64,000 nt of DNA from Streptomyces sp. TG1A-60. Its GTDB lineage: Bacteria; Actinomycetota; Actinomycetes; Streptomycetales; Streptomycetaceae. Each line of letters begins with the position of its first letter. Position 1 is the stretch's first letter. Where the stretch lies: positions 7,192,001 through 7,256,000 of the forward strand of contig NZ_CP147520.1 of assembly GCF_037201975.1 (NCBI RefSeq), given 5' to 3'. This document shows, in pieces, positions 9,660 through 18,865 of the stretch. The position numbers and the translations under genes were made by a program. A model generated the notes under the pieces. The model saw only the letters and a list, made by a program, of their open reading frames with translations, had not been told where the DNA came from and did not search any database.

Positions 9660-10729
9660 TCATCGACGAGGTGTGCTTCCCCTCAGGACGACGTTCGTGG
9701 GGACCGGTACGATCCGCGAGGCATCGTCGTCGGAGAGCGCGAACTCCAACGCGCGTTGCCCGACCTGCCGCAGAGGCACGGTTACGGAAGTCAGCGCCGG
9801 GTCGACGTCCACGGCTGGACCGATGTCGTCGAAGCCGGCGACGGCGACGTCCCGGCCGGGGACCAGTCCGGCGTCGCGGAAGGTGGTCATCACACCGATC
9901 GCCATGACGTCGTTGACGGCGAAGACCAGCTCCGTGCCGTCCAGGCCCCGCCGGAGGAGCTCGCGGGCGGCCGTACAACCGCCTCGGCGGCTGAACTCCG
10001 CTTCGACCACGAACCGCTCGTCGATGTCGATGTCGAACTCGCGCAGGCCCTCCACGAAGCCGTTGCACCGGTCGCGTGACGTCCTGAGCCCGACGCCCCC
10101 GCGCACCATCGCGAACCGCCGGTAGCCGATGCCCACGAGCGCGCGGGCAAGCTGCCGCGCTCCACCGTGGTTGTCGATGCTGACGGTGCGGAACGGCAGG
10201 TCGTGCTGGCTGATCAGGACCACGCTGCCGCCCGCCTCCCGGTAGGCGTCGAGCTCCTCGACGAGAGCGTCACGGGTGTCGGCGCCCTCGATGCGGCTGC
10301 CGGTCAGGATGACGGCGCGGGGCCGCATGCCGCGCAACGTCCTGACGATCTGGAGTTCCCGCTGGGGGAGCGGTCCGCGACCGCCATCGTCACGATGAGG
10401 CCAGCCGCCTCCGCCGCCTTCGTCACCCCTCCCGCGATGGAGGAGAAGTACGGATCGTCCACACCGCTGACGACCAGCGCGGCGGTGTTCGTCGATCCTC
10501 GCGCGATCGCCTGGGCCGACAGGTGCGGCGCGTAGTCGAGGTCCGCCGCCGCGGCGAGCACACGGGCGACGTTCTCCTCACGGACGTTGCGAACGCTGCC
10601 GTTGAGCACGCGCGACGCCGTCGCCTGCGAAACGCCCGCCGTCCGCGCCACGTCACGCAGGGTCGCCCGGCGTTCGCCGGATACGGCATCCCCGCGCCGT
10701 CGCAGAGGCTCGGCCGACCCATCGTCCAT
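9660..10729 (-). CDS. LacI-family transcriptional regulator, frameshifted at 10364-10368
   Basis: The N-terminal frame has the LacI helix-turn-helix TLRDVARTAGVSQATASRVLNG and the start of the sugar-binding domain (TAALVVSGVDDPYFSSIAGG). The C-terminal frame has RPRAVILTGSRI, then GFDDIGPAVDVDPALTSV. The two join at a run of five Gs (plus strand); one more base would give the ordinary sequence DRSPQRELQIVRTLRG. So the gene is probably intact (about 356 residues). ATG 10729 (MDDGSAEP) is my choice; ATG 10738 is possible and neither has a clear ribosome-binding site. It is transcribed away from a second, related lacI gene at 11322. Confidence 0.8.
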
Positions 10730-11321
10730 GCCGCACATTGTGCACCGGACCGCACAGGGCCTGGCAGGCGGTGGAATGATGACGGAATACCCCTCCGTGG
10801 GCAGACCGCTCACTCGTGACGGAATGCCTTTCCGTCCCTTCCGGCCGATGGACCGGCCCCCGACAGGGCTTCGGGCCCTACCACCGGGGCACGACAGGCC
10901 TGCCGGCTTCTTCGACCGGGGCACGACCCGACCGGGCGCGACAGGGTTTCCGGTCTCCACGGCCAGGCGCGACACGGCGTAGGGCCCTGACGATGCGCAT
11001 GCCTGGCGGAGCCCCGCCCGACACGATCACGGTCGGCCGGGCATCCGTGTCCTGCCGCGTACGGCCGCGGATGTGATCCCGATCGCCGACCGTCGACACC
11101 GGCCTCCCCGGCGAGCGCGGGCAGCGGCTGCGACCCCACGCCGACACGTCACCCGGGAGGGAGTCCGGGGCCCAGGCGCACACTCGTGTACCCCCGTCGA
11201 CCGTGCGCCACTGCGGAGACGGTCACCGGCACCGCCGGCATCCCCGCCGACGGCCGGCCACGGATATCCTCGGGTAGCGTCAACGGCGGCTCGTCTTCGT
11301 GTGCGGGGAGGGAACGGCACG
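10730..11321. other. Divergent intergenic region between two lacI genes
   Basis: About 590 bp that must hold the promoters of both regulators. It contains repeated short words (CCGGGGCACGAC at about 10885 and 10918, and GCGACA further on) but no clean operator dyad that I can defend. No convincing gene. Confidence 0.45.
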
Positions 11322-12356
11322 ATGCCCCATCCAGCCAGGCCGACCGTCACCCTGCGCGACGTGGCGACGGCCGCCGGCGTGTCGGTCGCGACCGCGTCAC
11401 GAGTCCTGGGCGACAGTGTCCGGGCGGTCGCCCCCGCATACGAGCAGCGGGTCCGCGCCGCCGCGGCTGCGCTGCGCTACACCGCGGACACCTCGGCACG
11501 GGCGATGCGGCGCGCGAACGACTCGATCGCGGTCGTCGCCGACGACCTCACGACCCCGTCGATAGGGATCGTCGCCGCGGCGATGGAACGGCAGGCGCGC
11601 GACGCCGGGGCGTTCGTGACCGTCTCGCCGACCCACGGCACCGCCGAGCGCCAGCTCGAGACCATCCGGCTGCAGCGTGCGCTCCGGCCGCGGGCGCTCA
11701 TCCTCACCTCGAGCCGCATCGGCGCCGGCGCCCTGGGCGGGCGCCTGCTCGACGAGTTGCTCGGATACGAACGCGAGGGCGGCCGGGTGGTGGTCGTCGG
11801 CGACACCGACATGCCGTTCGACTCCATCAGCTTCGACAACCACGGCTCCGCCAAGGAACTCGCCGCCCATGTCGCCGCCTCCGGGCACCGGCGCGTGACG
11901 ATCCTCGCCGGCGTCCGCGGGCGGGGAAACGTCTCCGCCCGAACCGCGGGCTTCGTGGCCGGACTCAGCGACGGCGGCGTCGAACGGCGGCACATCCGGA
12001 TCGTGCATTGTGCGGTGAGCCGCCAAGGGGGATTCGACGCGGCGCGGCGGCTGGTCGCCGTGGGGCAGGAGCCGCCCCACGCGGTCCTCGCAGCCAACGA
12101 CGTGATCGCCGTCGGTGCGATGTCCGCCTTCCGGGCTGCCGGGACGGCGGTGCCGGAGGACGTCTCGGTGACCGGTTTCGACGACATCGAGCTCGCCATC
12201 GACGTGACACCGCGGCTGACGACCGTGTCGTTGCCTCTGGCGCAGGCAGGTGCCGAGGCGGTTCGCCTCGCACTCGCGGCCCGTGCGGAGGCCGCGCACC
12301 TGATGTTGCGCGGGCAGGTCGTGGTACGCGACAGCATGGCGGTCCACGCCGAGTGA
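11322..12356 (+). CDS. LacI-family transcriptional regulator
   Basis: A 344-residue regulator. Residues about 9-30 are the HTH (TLRDVATAAGVSVATASRVLG); the hinge and periplasmic-binding-protein-like ligand domain follow, with PRALILTSSRI, VLAANDVIAVGAMSAF and SVTGFDDIELAIDVTPRLTT. ATG 11322 follows GGGGAGGGAA. Its ligand domain aligns along its length with the regulator at 9660-10729, so the two look like divergent paralogues. The nearest structural gene downstream on the same strand is the secreted beta-helix protein; a role in polysaccharide use is inferred only. Confidence 0.9.
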   Translation: MPHPARPTVTLRDVATAAGVSVATASRVLGDSVRAVAPAYEQRVRAAAAALRYTADTSARAMRRANDSIAVVADDLTTPSIGIVAAAMERQARDAGAFVTVSPTHGTAERQLETIRLQRALRPRALILTSSRIGAGALGGRLLDELLGYEREGGRVVVVGDTDMPFDSISFDNHGSAKELAAHVAASGHRRVTILAGVRGRGNVSARTAGFVAGLSDGGVERRHIRIVHCAVSRQGGFDAARRLVAVGQEPPHAVLAANDVIAVGAMSAFRAAGTAVPEDVSVTGFDDIELAIDVTPRLTTVSLPLAQAGAEAVRLALAARAEAAHLMLRGQVVVRDSMAVHAE

Positions 12357-13261
12357 CCTGCCCCTGCTGTCCGTCACGGGCCGAGCCGCGACCACTCCGG
12401 CCGGGTGGCGCCGAGCAGCGGGAAACACCCTCAAGCCGTCGGGCGCCGTCGGAGACGTGACGACGTCCCCCCGCATCGCGATTGCCCACAGGGTGAAAGA
12501 GCGCCACGCTGCTCCCTGCGAGAGCGCACCTGGCGAGGGCCCACCGGCGAGGCCCACCTGTACGAGAGCGCGGTGCGCACGCTCGTCGTGTGGCTCGGCC
12601 CAGGGCATTCGCCGCAGACGCCGCATCCCTCGTCGAACTGGCCGCGCCACGGGCTCAGGCCGTCCGGGCCGCGCAGTGCCCAGGCGAACCGCCCGGTTGC
12701 CGCAGTCAGACAGAGGCAGCGCCGAAGGGGCGCCGACCTGCCGTTCGTCTTCCGGTGGAGCCCTTCACGTCGCTGAAGGGTTCTCTGCTCGAAGCCTTGA
12801 CGCACTCGAACACCGCTAGGCACACTGCGCGGAATACGTTTTCCCAATGCATCCCGAGGGGCATGCGTGAGGTCTCCTGGCGAACTCCAGCCGTTGCGCG
12901 TCAGTGCCGACTGCGCACCGCGCGAACCCGACGGCCAGGCCGCCTTCGACCTCCCGTCGGCCTGGTGCACGGCGCTTCGCCCCAGCATGCTCGGGCCGGT
13001 CGTGACGCCGCTCGTACCGAGGTTCACCGACCACCACCCGATCCAGCCGCCGGGGTGCGCCGAACTCCCGGAGCCGCCGTCGAGCCTGGATACCGATGGG
13101 GCATATCGGGAGGAATCTGTCCTCATGTCGTCACGCGCCCTTTCGTGTGTCCGCCCCACGGACCCCATCCGCCCGCGCCCTGAGCCGTTACGCGATGTCT
13201 CGCGAGGAGGCGTCAGGACAGGAGCCGGTACCGCCCGACCACAGAGGACAAAAAGAGGACA
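12357..13261. other. Long intergenic region, about 905 bp
   Basis: Frames on both strands are open for 100-250 codons but have shadow-like composition and no family match that I recognise. It probably carries the promoter of the beta-helix gene at its right end; GAGGACAAAAAGAGGACA is directly before the ATG at 13262. I see no tRNA-like fold. Confidence 0.45.
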
Positions 13262-15955
13262 ATGACCGCCAACCGAAGACTTGTGTCAAGAGCGACCGCA
13301 GCCGCACTCTGCGCGCTGGCCGTCGTGCTCGCGTCGATCGTGCTCATCCCCGCGCAGCGGGCCTATGCCGCAGGCACCACGTACTACGTGAGCGCGACCG
13401 GCAACGACAGCAACGCCGGAACCAGCAGCAGCACGCCCTGGCGCTCGCTGAACAAGGTGAACTCGAAGACCTTCCAGCCCGGCGACACCATTCGCTTCGA
13501 GTCCGGTGACAGCTGGGTCGGGCAGCTGTGGCCGAAGGGGTCGGGCGCCGACGGCGCCCCGATCGTGATCGACCGCTACGGAGAGGGCGCCAAGCCGAAG
13601 ATCGCCGGTCAGGGCACCGTCGCCGAGGCGGTGCGGCTGTCCAACCAGGAGTACTGGGAGATCCGCAACCTCGACGTGTCGAACGCGGCGCCCGCGACCG
13701 CGACGCCCGGTGAGAACCTCGGCGACTTCCGCGGCATCGGGGTACACGGCAACAACGGCCAGACCCTGCACCACTTCGTGATCGACTCGGTCGACGTCCA
13801 CGACGTGACCGGCGAGGTCAGGTGGATCGGCGGCAACACCGCGAACAACCGTCCGGGTGTCATCTGGTCGAACGGCTGGGACCGTTCGAAGAACACCGGC
13901 GGCATCGCCTTCCTCACCACCGTCGCCGACATCGCCGCGCCCGGCGCTCCGACCGTGCTCACCGACGTCACCGTGCAGAACTCCACGATCAAGAACACGT
14001 CGTTCGCGGGGATCACCGTGAAGCAGTACGTCGGTGACGCGCCGGGAGCCGTCAGGACGGGCTGGGGTGAGCGCAGGACGGCCGACGACAGCCTCTTCAC
14101 ACCGCACACCGACGTCACGATCCGCGGCAACTACATCACTCAGGCGAACACCGACTTCGGTGGCAACGGCGTCTACCTCACCGACGTCCGGGACGCGCTC
14201 GTCGAAGGCAACGTGGTCGACCGGGTCGGCGTGTCCGGCGTGGAGACCTACGCGGCCGACCGTGTCACCGTCCAGTACAACGAGGTCATGGGCACCCGCC
14301 ACGCTCAGGGCAGTTCCGACGCGAACGGCCTCGACCCCGACATCGCCACCACCAACCAGCTGTTCCAGTACAACTACCTCCACGACAACGGCGACGGCAT
14401 CCTGCTCTGCGGGTGCGGCTCCGCCCGGTTCGGCAGTGCGGTGATCCGCTACAACGTCGTGACCGGCAGCGAGCGGTGGAACCTCCACATGTCGCAGCAG
14501 ACCGGCACGGTGGCCTCCGTGTACAACAACGTCTTCCAGAGCACCGACGCGCCGAACATGGTGACCGGAGGCGTCTCCGGCCGAGCAACGCTGACCAACA
14601 ACCTGTTCGTCTCCGGACGATCCGACGTCAACTTCCGGGAACAGTCGAACATCACCTACAACAACAACGGATACTCGGCCAACCTGACCCCGCCCGCGTC
14701 CCACACGAACGCCGTGGTCGGCGCTCCGCAGTTCGTGAACCCCGCCGTCGCGGGGCCCTACGGCGACGAGAACGGCCCGAGACTCGGCACGGCGGCGAAC
14801 TTCGCGCTCCAGGCCGGATCGGTGTTCGTCGACGCCGGTGCCGCCGTCACCGGCAACGGCGGCCTCGACTTCACGGGGACGCCGGTACCGACCGGCAGCG
14901 GTCCGGAGATCGGCGCCTTCGAGCGCGGAGCGTCCGACGTCGCGATCACGGATTCGTTCGACGGCCTGGCGACCGGTGCGCTCGCCGACGGGACGAACGG
15001 TTGGGGAGTCATCTCGACCAACAACCAGGTCGCCGTGGTGGAGACACCGTCCGCCACCGACAAGAGCGTCCGGCTGACCCGCACCATCGAGGGCGGCGGC
15101 AGCGACGGGACCAACCTCGCCCGGGTCTTCGGCACCCCGCTGCAGGGCGTGGTGACGATCGATGCGCAGGTGATGCGCAATGACACGCAGGCGGGCTGGT
15201 TCGGGTTGCCCTATGTGTACAACTCCAGCGGCGCCCAAGCCGTCAGCGTCGCGTTCGCTCGCGGCCAGATCCACGCGTACGAGGGAAGCACGAACCGTGT
15301 GATCGGTACGTACACCCCTGGCAAGTGGTATCGGATCACGCTCACCGTGGACACGGTGAACCAGCGCTTCGACCTGGACATCGACGGCCGGCGCATGCTG
15401 ACCGACGCCGCGTTCCGCACCTCGATGCCGGGGATCGCGAAGGTCGCGTGGTACGCGAACGGAGGCGAGCGCGGTTCGGTGCATGTCGATGACGTGCGGG
15501 TCCGGCGCGGTCCAGGATTCACCAACGACGGTTACCGCAATCTCGTGGCGCGGCATTCGGCCAAGTGCGCCGACGTGGCCGGTGCTTCCACCGCCGACGA
15601 TGCCGATCTCGTTCAATCAGACTGTGGCGCCGGGCAGAGCCAGCAGTGGCGACTGCGCGATGCCGGCAGCGGGTACGTCCAGCTCGTGGCGCGGCATTCG
15701 GGCAAGTGCGCCGACGTGGCCGGTGCTTCCACCGCCGACCGTGCCGATCTCGTTCAATCAGACTGTGGCGCCGGGCAGAGCCAGCAGTGGCGACTGCGCG
15801 ATGCCGGCAGCGGGTACGTCCAGCTCGTGGCGCGGCATTCGGGCAAGTGCGCCGACGTGGCCAGTGTCTCCACCAGCGACGGTGCCCGGCTCATCCAGTA
15901 CGGCTGCGGCACCGGTCAGAACCAGCAGTGGAGCATCAGTCCGCTGACACCCTGA
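13262..15955 (+). CDS. Secreted right-handed beta-helix protein with C-terminal ricin-type lectin
   Basis: An 897-residue exported protein. A Sec signal peptide (residues 1-36) has an Arg-containing N-region, a hydrophobic core and an AYA-A cleavage site. Residues about 37-560 start with TYYVSATGNDSNAGTS and form a parallel beta-helix with many Asn-rich turns (NYITQANTDFGGNGVYLT; QYNEVMGT), as in pectate-lyase-like polysaccharide-active enzymes. Residues about 565-755 look like a jelly-roll domain (DSFDGLATGALADGTNGW). Residues about 760-897 hold three QxW-type ricin/CBM13 repeats ending in QSQQWRL or QNQQWSI. Likely a cell-surface or secreted glycan-degrading enzyme; its substrate and catalytic residues are not identified. 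Confidence 0.85.
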   Translation: MTANRRLVSRATAAALCALAVVLASIVLIPAQRAYAAGTTYYVSATGNDSNAGTSSSTPWRSLNKVNSKTFQPGDTIRFESGDSWVGQLWPKGSGADGAPIVIDRYGEGAKPKIAGQGTVAEAVRLSNQEYWEIRNLDVSNAAPATATPGENLGDFRGIGVHGNNGQTLHHFVIDSVDVHDVTGEVRWIGGNTANNRPGVIWSNGWDRSKNTGGIAFLTTVADIAAPGAPTVLTDVTVQNSTIKNTSFAGITVKQYVGDAPGAVRTGWGERRTADDSLFTPHTDVTIRGNYITQANTDFGGNGVYLTDVRDALVEGNVVDRVGVSGVETYAADRVTVQYNEVMGTRHAQGSSDANGLDPDIATTNQLFQYNYLHDNGDGILLCGCGSARFGSAVIRYNVVTGSERWNLHMSQQTGTVASVYNNVFQSTDAPNMVTGGVSGRATLTNNLFVSGRSDVNFREQSNITYNNNGYSANLTPPASHTNAVVGAPQFVNPAVAGPYGDENGPRLGTAANFALQAGSVFVDAGAAVTGNGGLDFTGTPVPTGSGPEIGAFERGASDVAITDSFDGLATGALADGTNGWGVISTNNQVAVVETPSATDKSVRLTRTIEGGGSDGTNLARVFGTPLQGVVTIDAQVMRNDTQAGWFGLPYVYNSSGAQAVSVAFARGQIHAYEGSTNRVIGTYTPGKWYRITLTVDTVNQRFDLDIDGRRMLTDAAFRTSMPGIAKVAWYANGGERGSVHVDDVRVRRGPGFTNDGYRNLVARHSAKCADVAGASTADDADLVQSDCGAGQSQQWRLRDAGSGYVQLVARHSGKCADVAGASTADRADLVQSDCGAGQSQQWRLRDAGSGYVQLVARHSGKCADVASVSTSDGARLIQYGCGTGQNQQWSISPLTP
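15542..15947 (+). repeat. 141-bp tandem repeats in the lectin domain
   Basis: Units start at 15542, 15683 and 15824. The first two are 141 bp (47 codons) and differ at about three bases; the third is similar for about 40 bp and then diverges. They encode the CBM13 repeats. Near identity at the DNA level shows a recent duplication. Confidence 0.92.
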
Positions 15956-15960
15956 GAAGA

Positions 15961-16003
15961 GATGTGGTTCTGCCGGGCCGTGTCGGCCCGGCAGAACCAC
16001 ATC
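15961..16003. terminator. Bidirectional terminator hairpin
   Basis: A perfect 20-bp inverted repeat (15961-15980 with 15984-16003) and a TGT loop, located between the converging ends of the beta-helix gene (stop 15955) and the SGNH hydrolase gene (stop 16016). No U-tract, as is usual in Streptomyces. Confidence 0.9.
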
Positions 16004-16015
16004 TTGCCGTACTCG

Positions 16016-16663
16016 TCAACGTGGTGAGATCTGCTTCAGTCTTGCGCTGACCACCGGCACGTAGAACGTGGTGATGCCCGCCACGTTGGGATGCGTTCCC
16101 GATCCGTCTGTGCCAGGGAAACCATTGACCAGATCGTCGAATGTGTATTTCGCCCGCTGGGCGTCATCGCGTGTGTCGAACGCGGTGTCCCCGAAGACGT
16201 CGGCGATGACGAAATCCCACGTGTGAGAGGCCCGCAAGGTCACCTCGCGCAGCGCCATCTGAGTGGCCCAGTCCCTCGAACCGAGCTTGTGGGCGGCAAC
16301 ATACACGATGCGGGCGGTCGGATATTTCCGCTTCATCGTGTGCAGAGTCTTCTCCAGTTCTCCCGCGTAGGTGCCCACGTCGTAGTGGCCTTTGACGACT
16401 GACTCGGCATCGTTGGTGCCGCCGTCAAAGATGACGAAGTCCGGTGCGACAGCCGCCGCTCCCTCGACCTGCGCACGTATCTGCCCCCCAGAAGCCTCCG
16501 GGTCGGCGCCAATGGTCGCGCCGTTCCGGGCGAACTTCGTGAGTGTCATTCCCTCGCGCTCGGCAACGAGGTCCACAAAACTGCGCGGATACACGTGTCC
16601 CTGCACGATGCTGTCACCGAATGCGTAGACAGTCCTGCCCGCCAACCCGTTGCCCACACCCAT
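16016..16663 (-). CDS. SGNH/GDSL-family hydrolase
   Basis: A 215-residue enzyme with the SGNH blocks in order: nucleophile Ser in AFGDSIVQGH (block I), RNGATIGAD (block II), DGGTNDAES (block III, Asn), and GTHPN with the catalytic His near the C-terminus (block V). No signal peptide is apparent, so a cytoplasmic esterase or deacetylase acting on imported sugars is plausible. It diverges from the cupin gene, with a LacI-type operator between them, and converges on the beta-helix gene. Substrate unknown. Confidence 0.85.
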   Translation of the reverse strand: MGVGNGLAGRTVYAFGDSIVQGHVYPRSFVDLVAEREGMTLTKFARNGATIGADPEASGGQIRAQVEGAAAVAPDFVIFDGGTNDAESVVKGHYDVGTYAGELEKTLHTMKRKYPTARIVYVAAHKLGSRDWATQMALREVTLRASHTWDFVIADVFGDTAFDTRDDAQRAKYTFDDLVNGFPGTDGSGTHPNVAGITTFYVPVVSARLKQISPR

Positions 16664-16746
16664 ATCCTTCCAACTCCGCGAATGCAGACCTGATCTTAGA
16701 CAGGGAATTGACTCGTTGGGTGAGGAGTGCGTAAATTGCAGAGCAT

Positions 16747-16760
16747 AGAAAGCGCTTGCT
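16747..16760. promoter_or_regulatory. LacI/CcpA-type operator between divergent genes
   Basis: AGAAAGCGCTTGCT fits the LacI-family / cre pattern TGWAARCGYTWNCW at all but the first position. It lies between the SGNH hydrolase (start 16663, minus) and the cupin gene (start 16789, plus) and could control both. Confidence 0.6.
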
Positions 16761-16788
16761 ATCCAGAAATGGAGTGCTGATCACACAC

Positions 16789-17499
16789 ATGAGTACAACG
16801 AACACCGGGTTGCCCGGGGGCGTCGCCGTCTCGCATCTGTCGGTGTACGACTGGCCTTCCGCCGACGGGGCGTGCGGCGGTACCCCTCATATGCACCTGG
16901 CCTGTTCCGAGGCCTACGTCGTCACCGGCGGCCGCGGGGCCGTGCAGACGCTGACCGCCTCCGGGTACGAGGTGACTCCGCTTCAGGCCGGTACGGTGGC
17001 CTGTTTCACGCCCGGCACCATTCACCGGCTGGTCAACGAGAGCGATCTGCGGATCACCGTTCTGATGCAGAACAGCGGGCTCCCGGAGGCGGGGGACGCG
17101 GTCCTCACGCTGCCCCAGGAGTACCTGACCGATCCCGAGACGTACGCGCGCGCCACCGTCATCCCGGCCGACGCGCCCGTGGAGGAGCAGGAGCGCGTCG
17201 CCCGGGCCCGGCGGGACCTCGCCCTGGAGGGCTACCGGGTACTGCGTGATGCCGACGGGCCGCAGGCCCTGGCCGCGTTCCACCGAGCCGCCGCCGCGCT
17301 GGTACGGCCGCGTATCGCCGAGTGGCGGGAGCGGTGGCGACAGGGTGCCGAGGCCGCCGCCGCGGCTACCGGCGCGCAGCTCGACCTGCTGGAGCTGGGG
17401 GAGTACCCCCACCTCGCGGATGCCGCCGTACAGTCCGAACGGCCTGCCGCCCGTGGGAAGTTCGGGATGTGCGGACGGCTTGACGTCTACCGGAACTGA
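16789..17499 (+). CDS. Cupin-domain protein
   Basis: A 236-residue protein. Its N-terminal half is a cupin barrel: motif 1 is GGTPHMHLACSEAYVVTGGRG, with His-x-His and Glu metal ligands; motif 2 is CFTPGTIHRLVN. The C-terminal half (EEQERVARARRDLALEGYRVL...) is helical and of unknown role. ATG 16789 follows GGAGTG; an upstream TTG at 16756 lies inside the operator and is rejected. Cupins of this type next to LacI regulators are often sugar-related isomerases or small-molecule binders; no specific function can be assigned. Confidence 0.75.
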   Translation: MSTTNTGLPGGVAVSHLSVYDWPSADGACGGTPHMHLACSEAYVVTGGRGAVQTLTASGYEVTPLQAGTVACFTPGTIHRLVNESDLRITVLMQNSGLPEAGDAVLTLPQEYLTDPETYARATVIPADAPVEEQERVARARRDLALEGYRVLRDADGPQALAAFHRAAAALVRPRIAEWRERWRQGAEAAAAATGAQLDLLELGEYPHLADAAVQSERPAARGKFGMCGRLDVYRN

Positions 17500-17554
17500 T
17501 GTCGATGTGCGGTCTCGGGAGCCCTTGACGCCGGGCCCGCCCCCGCACGGCCGT

Positions 17555-17577
17555 GCCGGCCCCATATGGTGGCCGGC
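17555..17577. terminator. Possible terminator hairpin
   Basis: GCCGGCC (17555-17561) pairs with GGCCGGC (17571-17577), between the converging cupin gene and the lacI gene at 17647. A 7-bp stem only. Confidence 0.4.
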
Positions 17578-17646
17578 CGGCAGAGCGGCTGGAGGGGTAT
17601 ACGGTTTCCGGCCGGCCCCGACCCGTGCGGCCGTAGTCCCGAGCGG

Positions 17647-18681
17647 TCACTGCTCACTGCCAGGGCGGCCTTCAACGGGCGGCTCGGCCGTCGACTCCCG
17701 CCAGATGATTCGGAACAGCGTTTCCTCCTTCGCTGCGGGCGCCGTATCGAGCAAACCCGCTATCAGCTTGGCCATGGCCTTGCTGCCGAGTCGTTCGAGG
17801 TCCACGTCGACGGTGGTCAGGGACGGGGTCATGAACTGTCCGACCCCGACGTTGTCCCAACCGGTCACGCTGACGTCGCCCGGCACCTCCCAGCCACGCT
17901 CCCGGGCGCCCCGGACGACGCCGGCGGCGACGAGATCGTTGGCCGCGATCACCGCGGTCGGCCGGGAACGGCTCGGGAGCGACCGGATCGCCTCTATGCC
18001 GGAATCGCCGGACCAGTCGCCGTCGAAGATTCCAACGGACTCGAGCCCGAGGCGTTCGACCGTGTCCAGATAACTCTGCCTGCGCGCCCTCGCGGAAGCG
18101 AACTGCGCGTCGCCCGCCACGTGCAGGAACCGGGAGTGGCCGAGCGCCGCCAAGCGCTCGATCATCCGTACCACGGGCGTGCCGTCGGCCAGTTCCCCGA
18201 TGCCGCGCATCTCGTCGTCGAAGTCGGCCGAGATCACCACGGTCGTCCTCTGGTGCAGTCGGCTCTGCACCGTGGGGAGCACGGGAGCGAGGGAGAGGAT
18301 GCCCTCGTACTGTCCCGAGTCGGCGAGTTCCAGGAGGCGTTCACTCCTCGCCCCAACGCCGCCCCCGGCGCTCACGGCGTCCACGAAGTACCCCGCGGAC
18401 TGTGCCGTCGCGCTGGCCCCCGCCAGCATGCGTGACGGGTTGAAGGCCATGGCGGGCATGAGGATCGCCAGACGGCCGGTCTTCCGCGTGCGCATGGACC
18501 GCGCCACCAGGTTGGGACGGTAGTCCAGTTCGCGGATCGCCTTCTCCACGCGTTCCAGGGTGGCGGGCTTCAGTCCGCCGTTGAACCGCAGGTACCGCGA
18601 CACCGTCTGGGGTGACACACCGGCGAGTCGCGCCACATCTGTGATCGTCGGCCGTCGTCGCGCCTGGTCAGCGCCAGCCAT
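17647..18681 (-). CDS. LacI-family repressor of the adjacent ABC sugar transporter
   Basis: A 344-residue regulator. HTH: TITDVARLAGVSPQTVSRYLR, then the minor-groove helix region (YRPNLVARSMRT), and a ligand domain ending in SVTGWDNVGVGQFMTPSLTTV. I use ATG 18681 because GGTGGAG lies just upstream; the longer frame begins with TTG at 18705. It is divergent from the ABC importer at 18866, and two LacI-type operators sit on the transporter promoter between them, so it most likely represses that operon until its sugar binds. Confidence 0.9.
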   Translation of the reverse strand: MAGADQARRRPTITDVARLAGVSPQTVSRYLRFNGGLKPATLERVEKAIRELDYRPNLVARSMRTRKTGRLAILMPAMAFNPSRMLAGASATAQSAGYFVDAVSAGGGVGARSERLLELADSGQYEGILSLAPVLPTVQSRLHQRTTVVISADFDDEMRGIGELADGTPVVRMIERLAALGHSRFLHVAGDAQFASARARRQSYLDTVERLGLESVGIFDGDWSGDSGIEAIRSLPSRSRPTAVIAANDLVAAGVVRGARERGWEVPGDVSVTGWDNVGVGQFMTPSLTTVDVDLERLGSKAMAKLIAGLLDTAPAAKEETLFRIIWRESTAEPPVEGRPGSEQ

Positions 18682-18734
18682 CCGCTCCACCCACCCTTCC
18701 GTCAACGGTTGTTGAAGTCAGAGAGTACACACTC

Positions 18735-18792
18735 TTGACGTAAAAAGTTATCGTTCACTATTGTCCTCGCAACCCAAGAGGTGAACGATCAC
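18735..18792 (+). promoter_or_regulatory. ABC-operon promoter with two LacI operators
   Basis: A -35 TTGACG (18735-18740), an 18-bp spacer and -10 TATTGT (18759-18764). GTTATCGTTCAC (18747-18758) fills the spacer. GTGAACGATCAC (18781-18792) lies downstream. The two are imperfect inverted copies with the central CG typical of LacI-family sites, 34 bp centre to centre. This geometry would block initiation of the transporter mRNA. Confidence 0.75.
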
Positions 18793-18865
18793 TTTTTGGT
18801 TACGCGAGGCCCGGGACGGGCCCGCACCACTGTGTGCCGATGCCGCCGCTCAAGGGAGCAGTGCC

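Noticed and set aside
12431..13168. 245-residue minus-strand frame in the gap before the beta-helix gene
   Set aside because: No family match, shadow-like composition, no ribosome-binding site.
15542..15947. CRISPR-like direct repeats
   Set aside because: Units are 141 bp, contiguous and in frame, encoding lectin repeats; there are no spacers.
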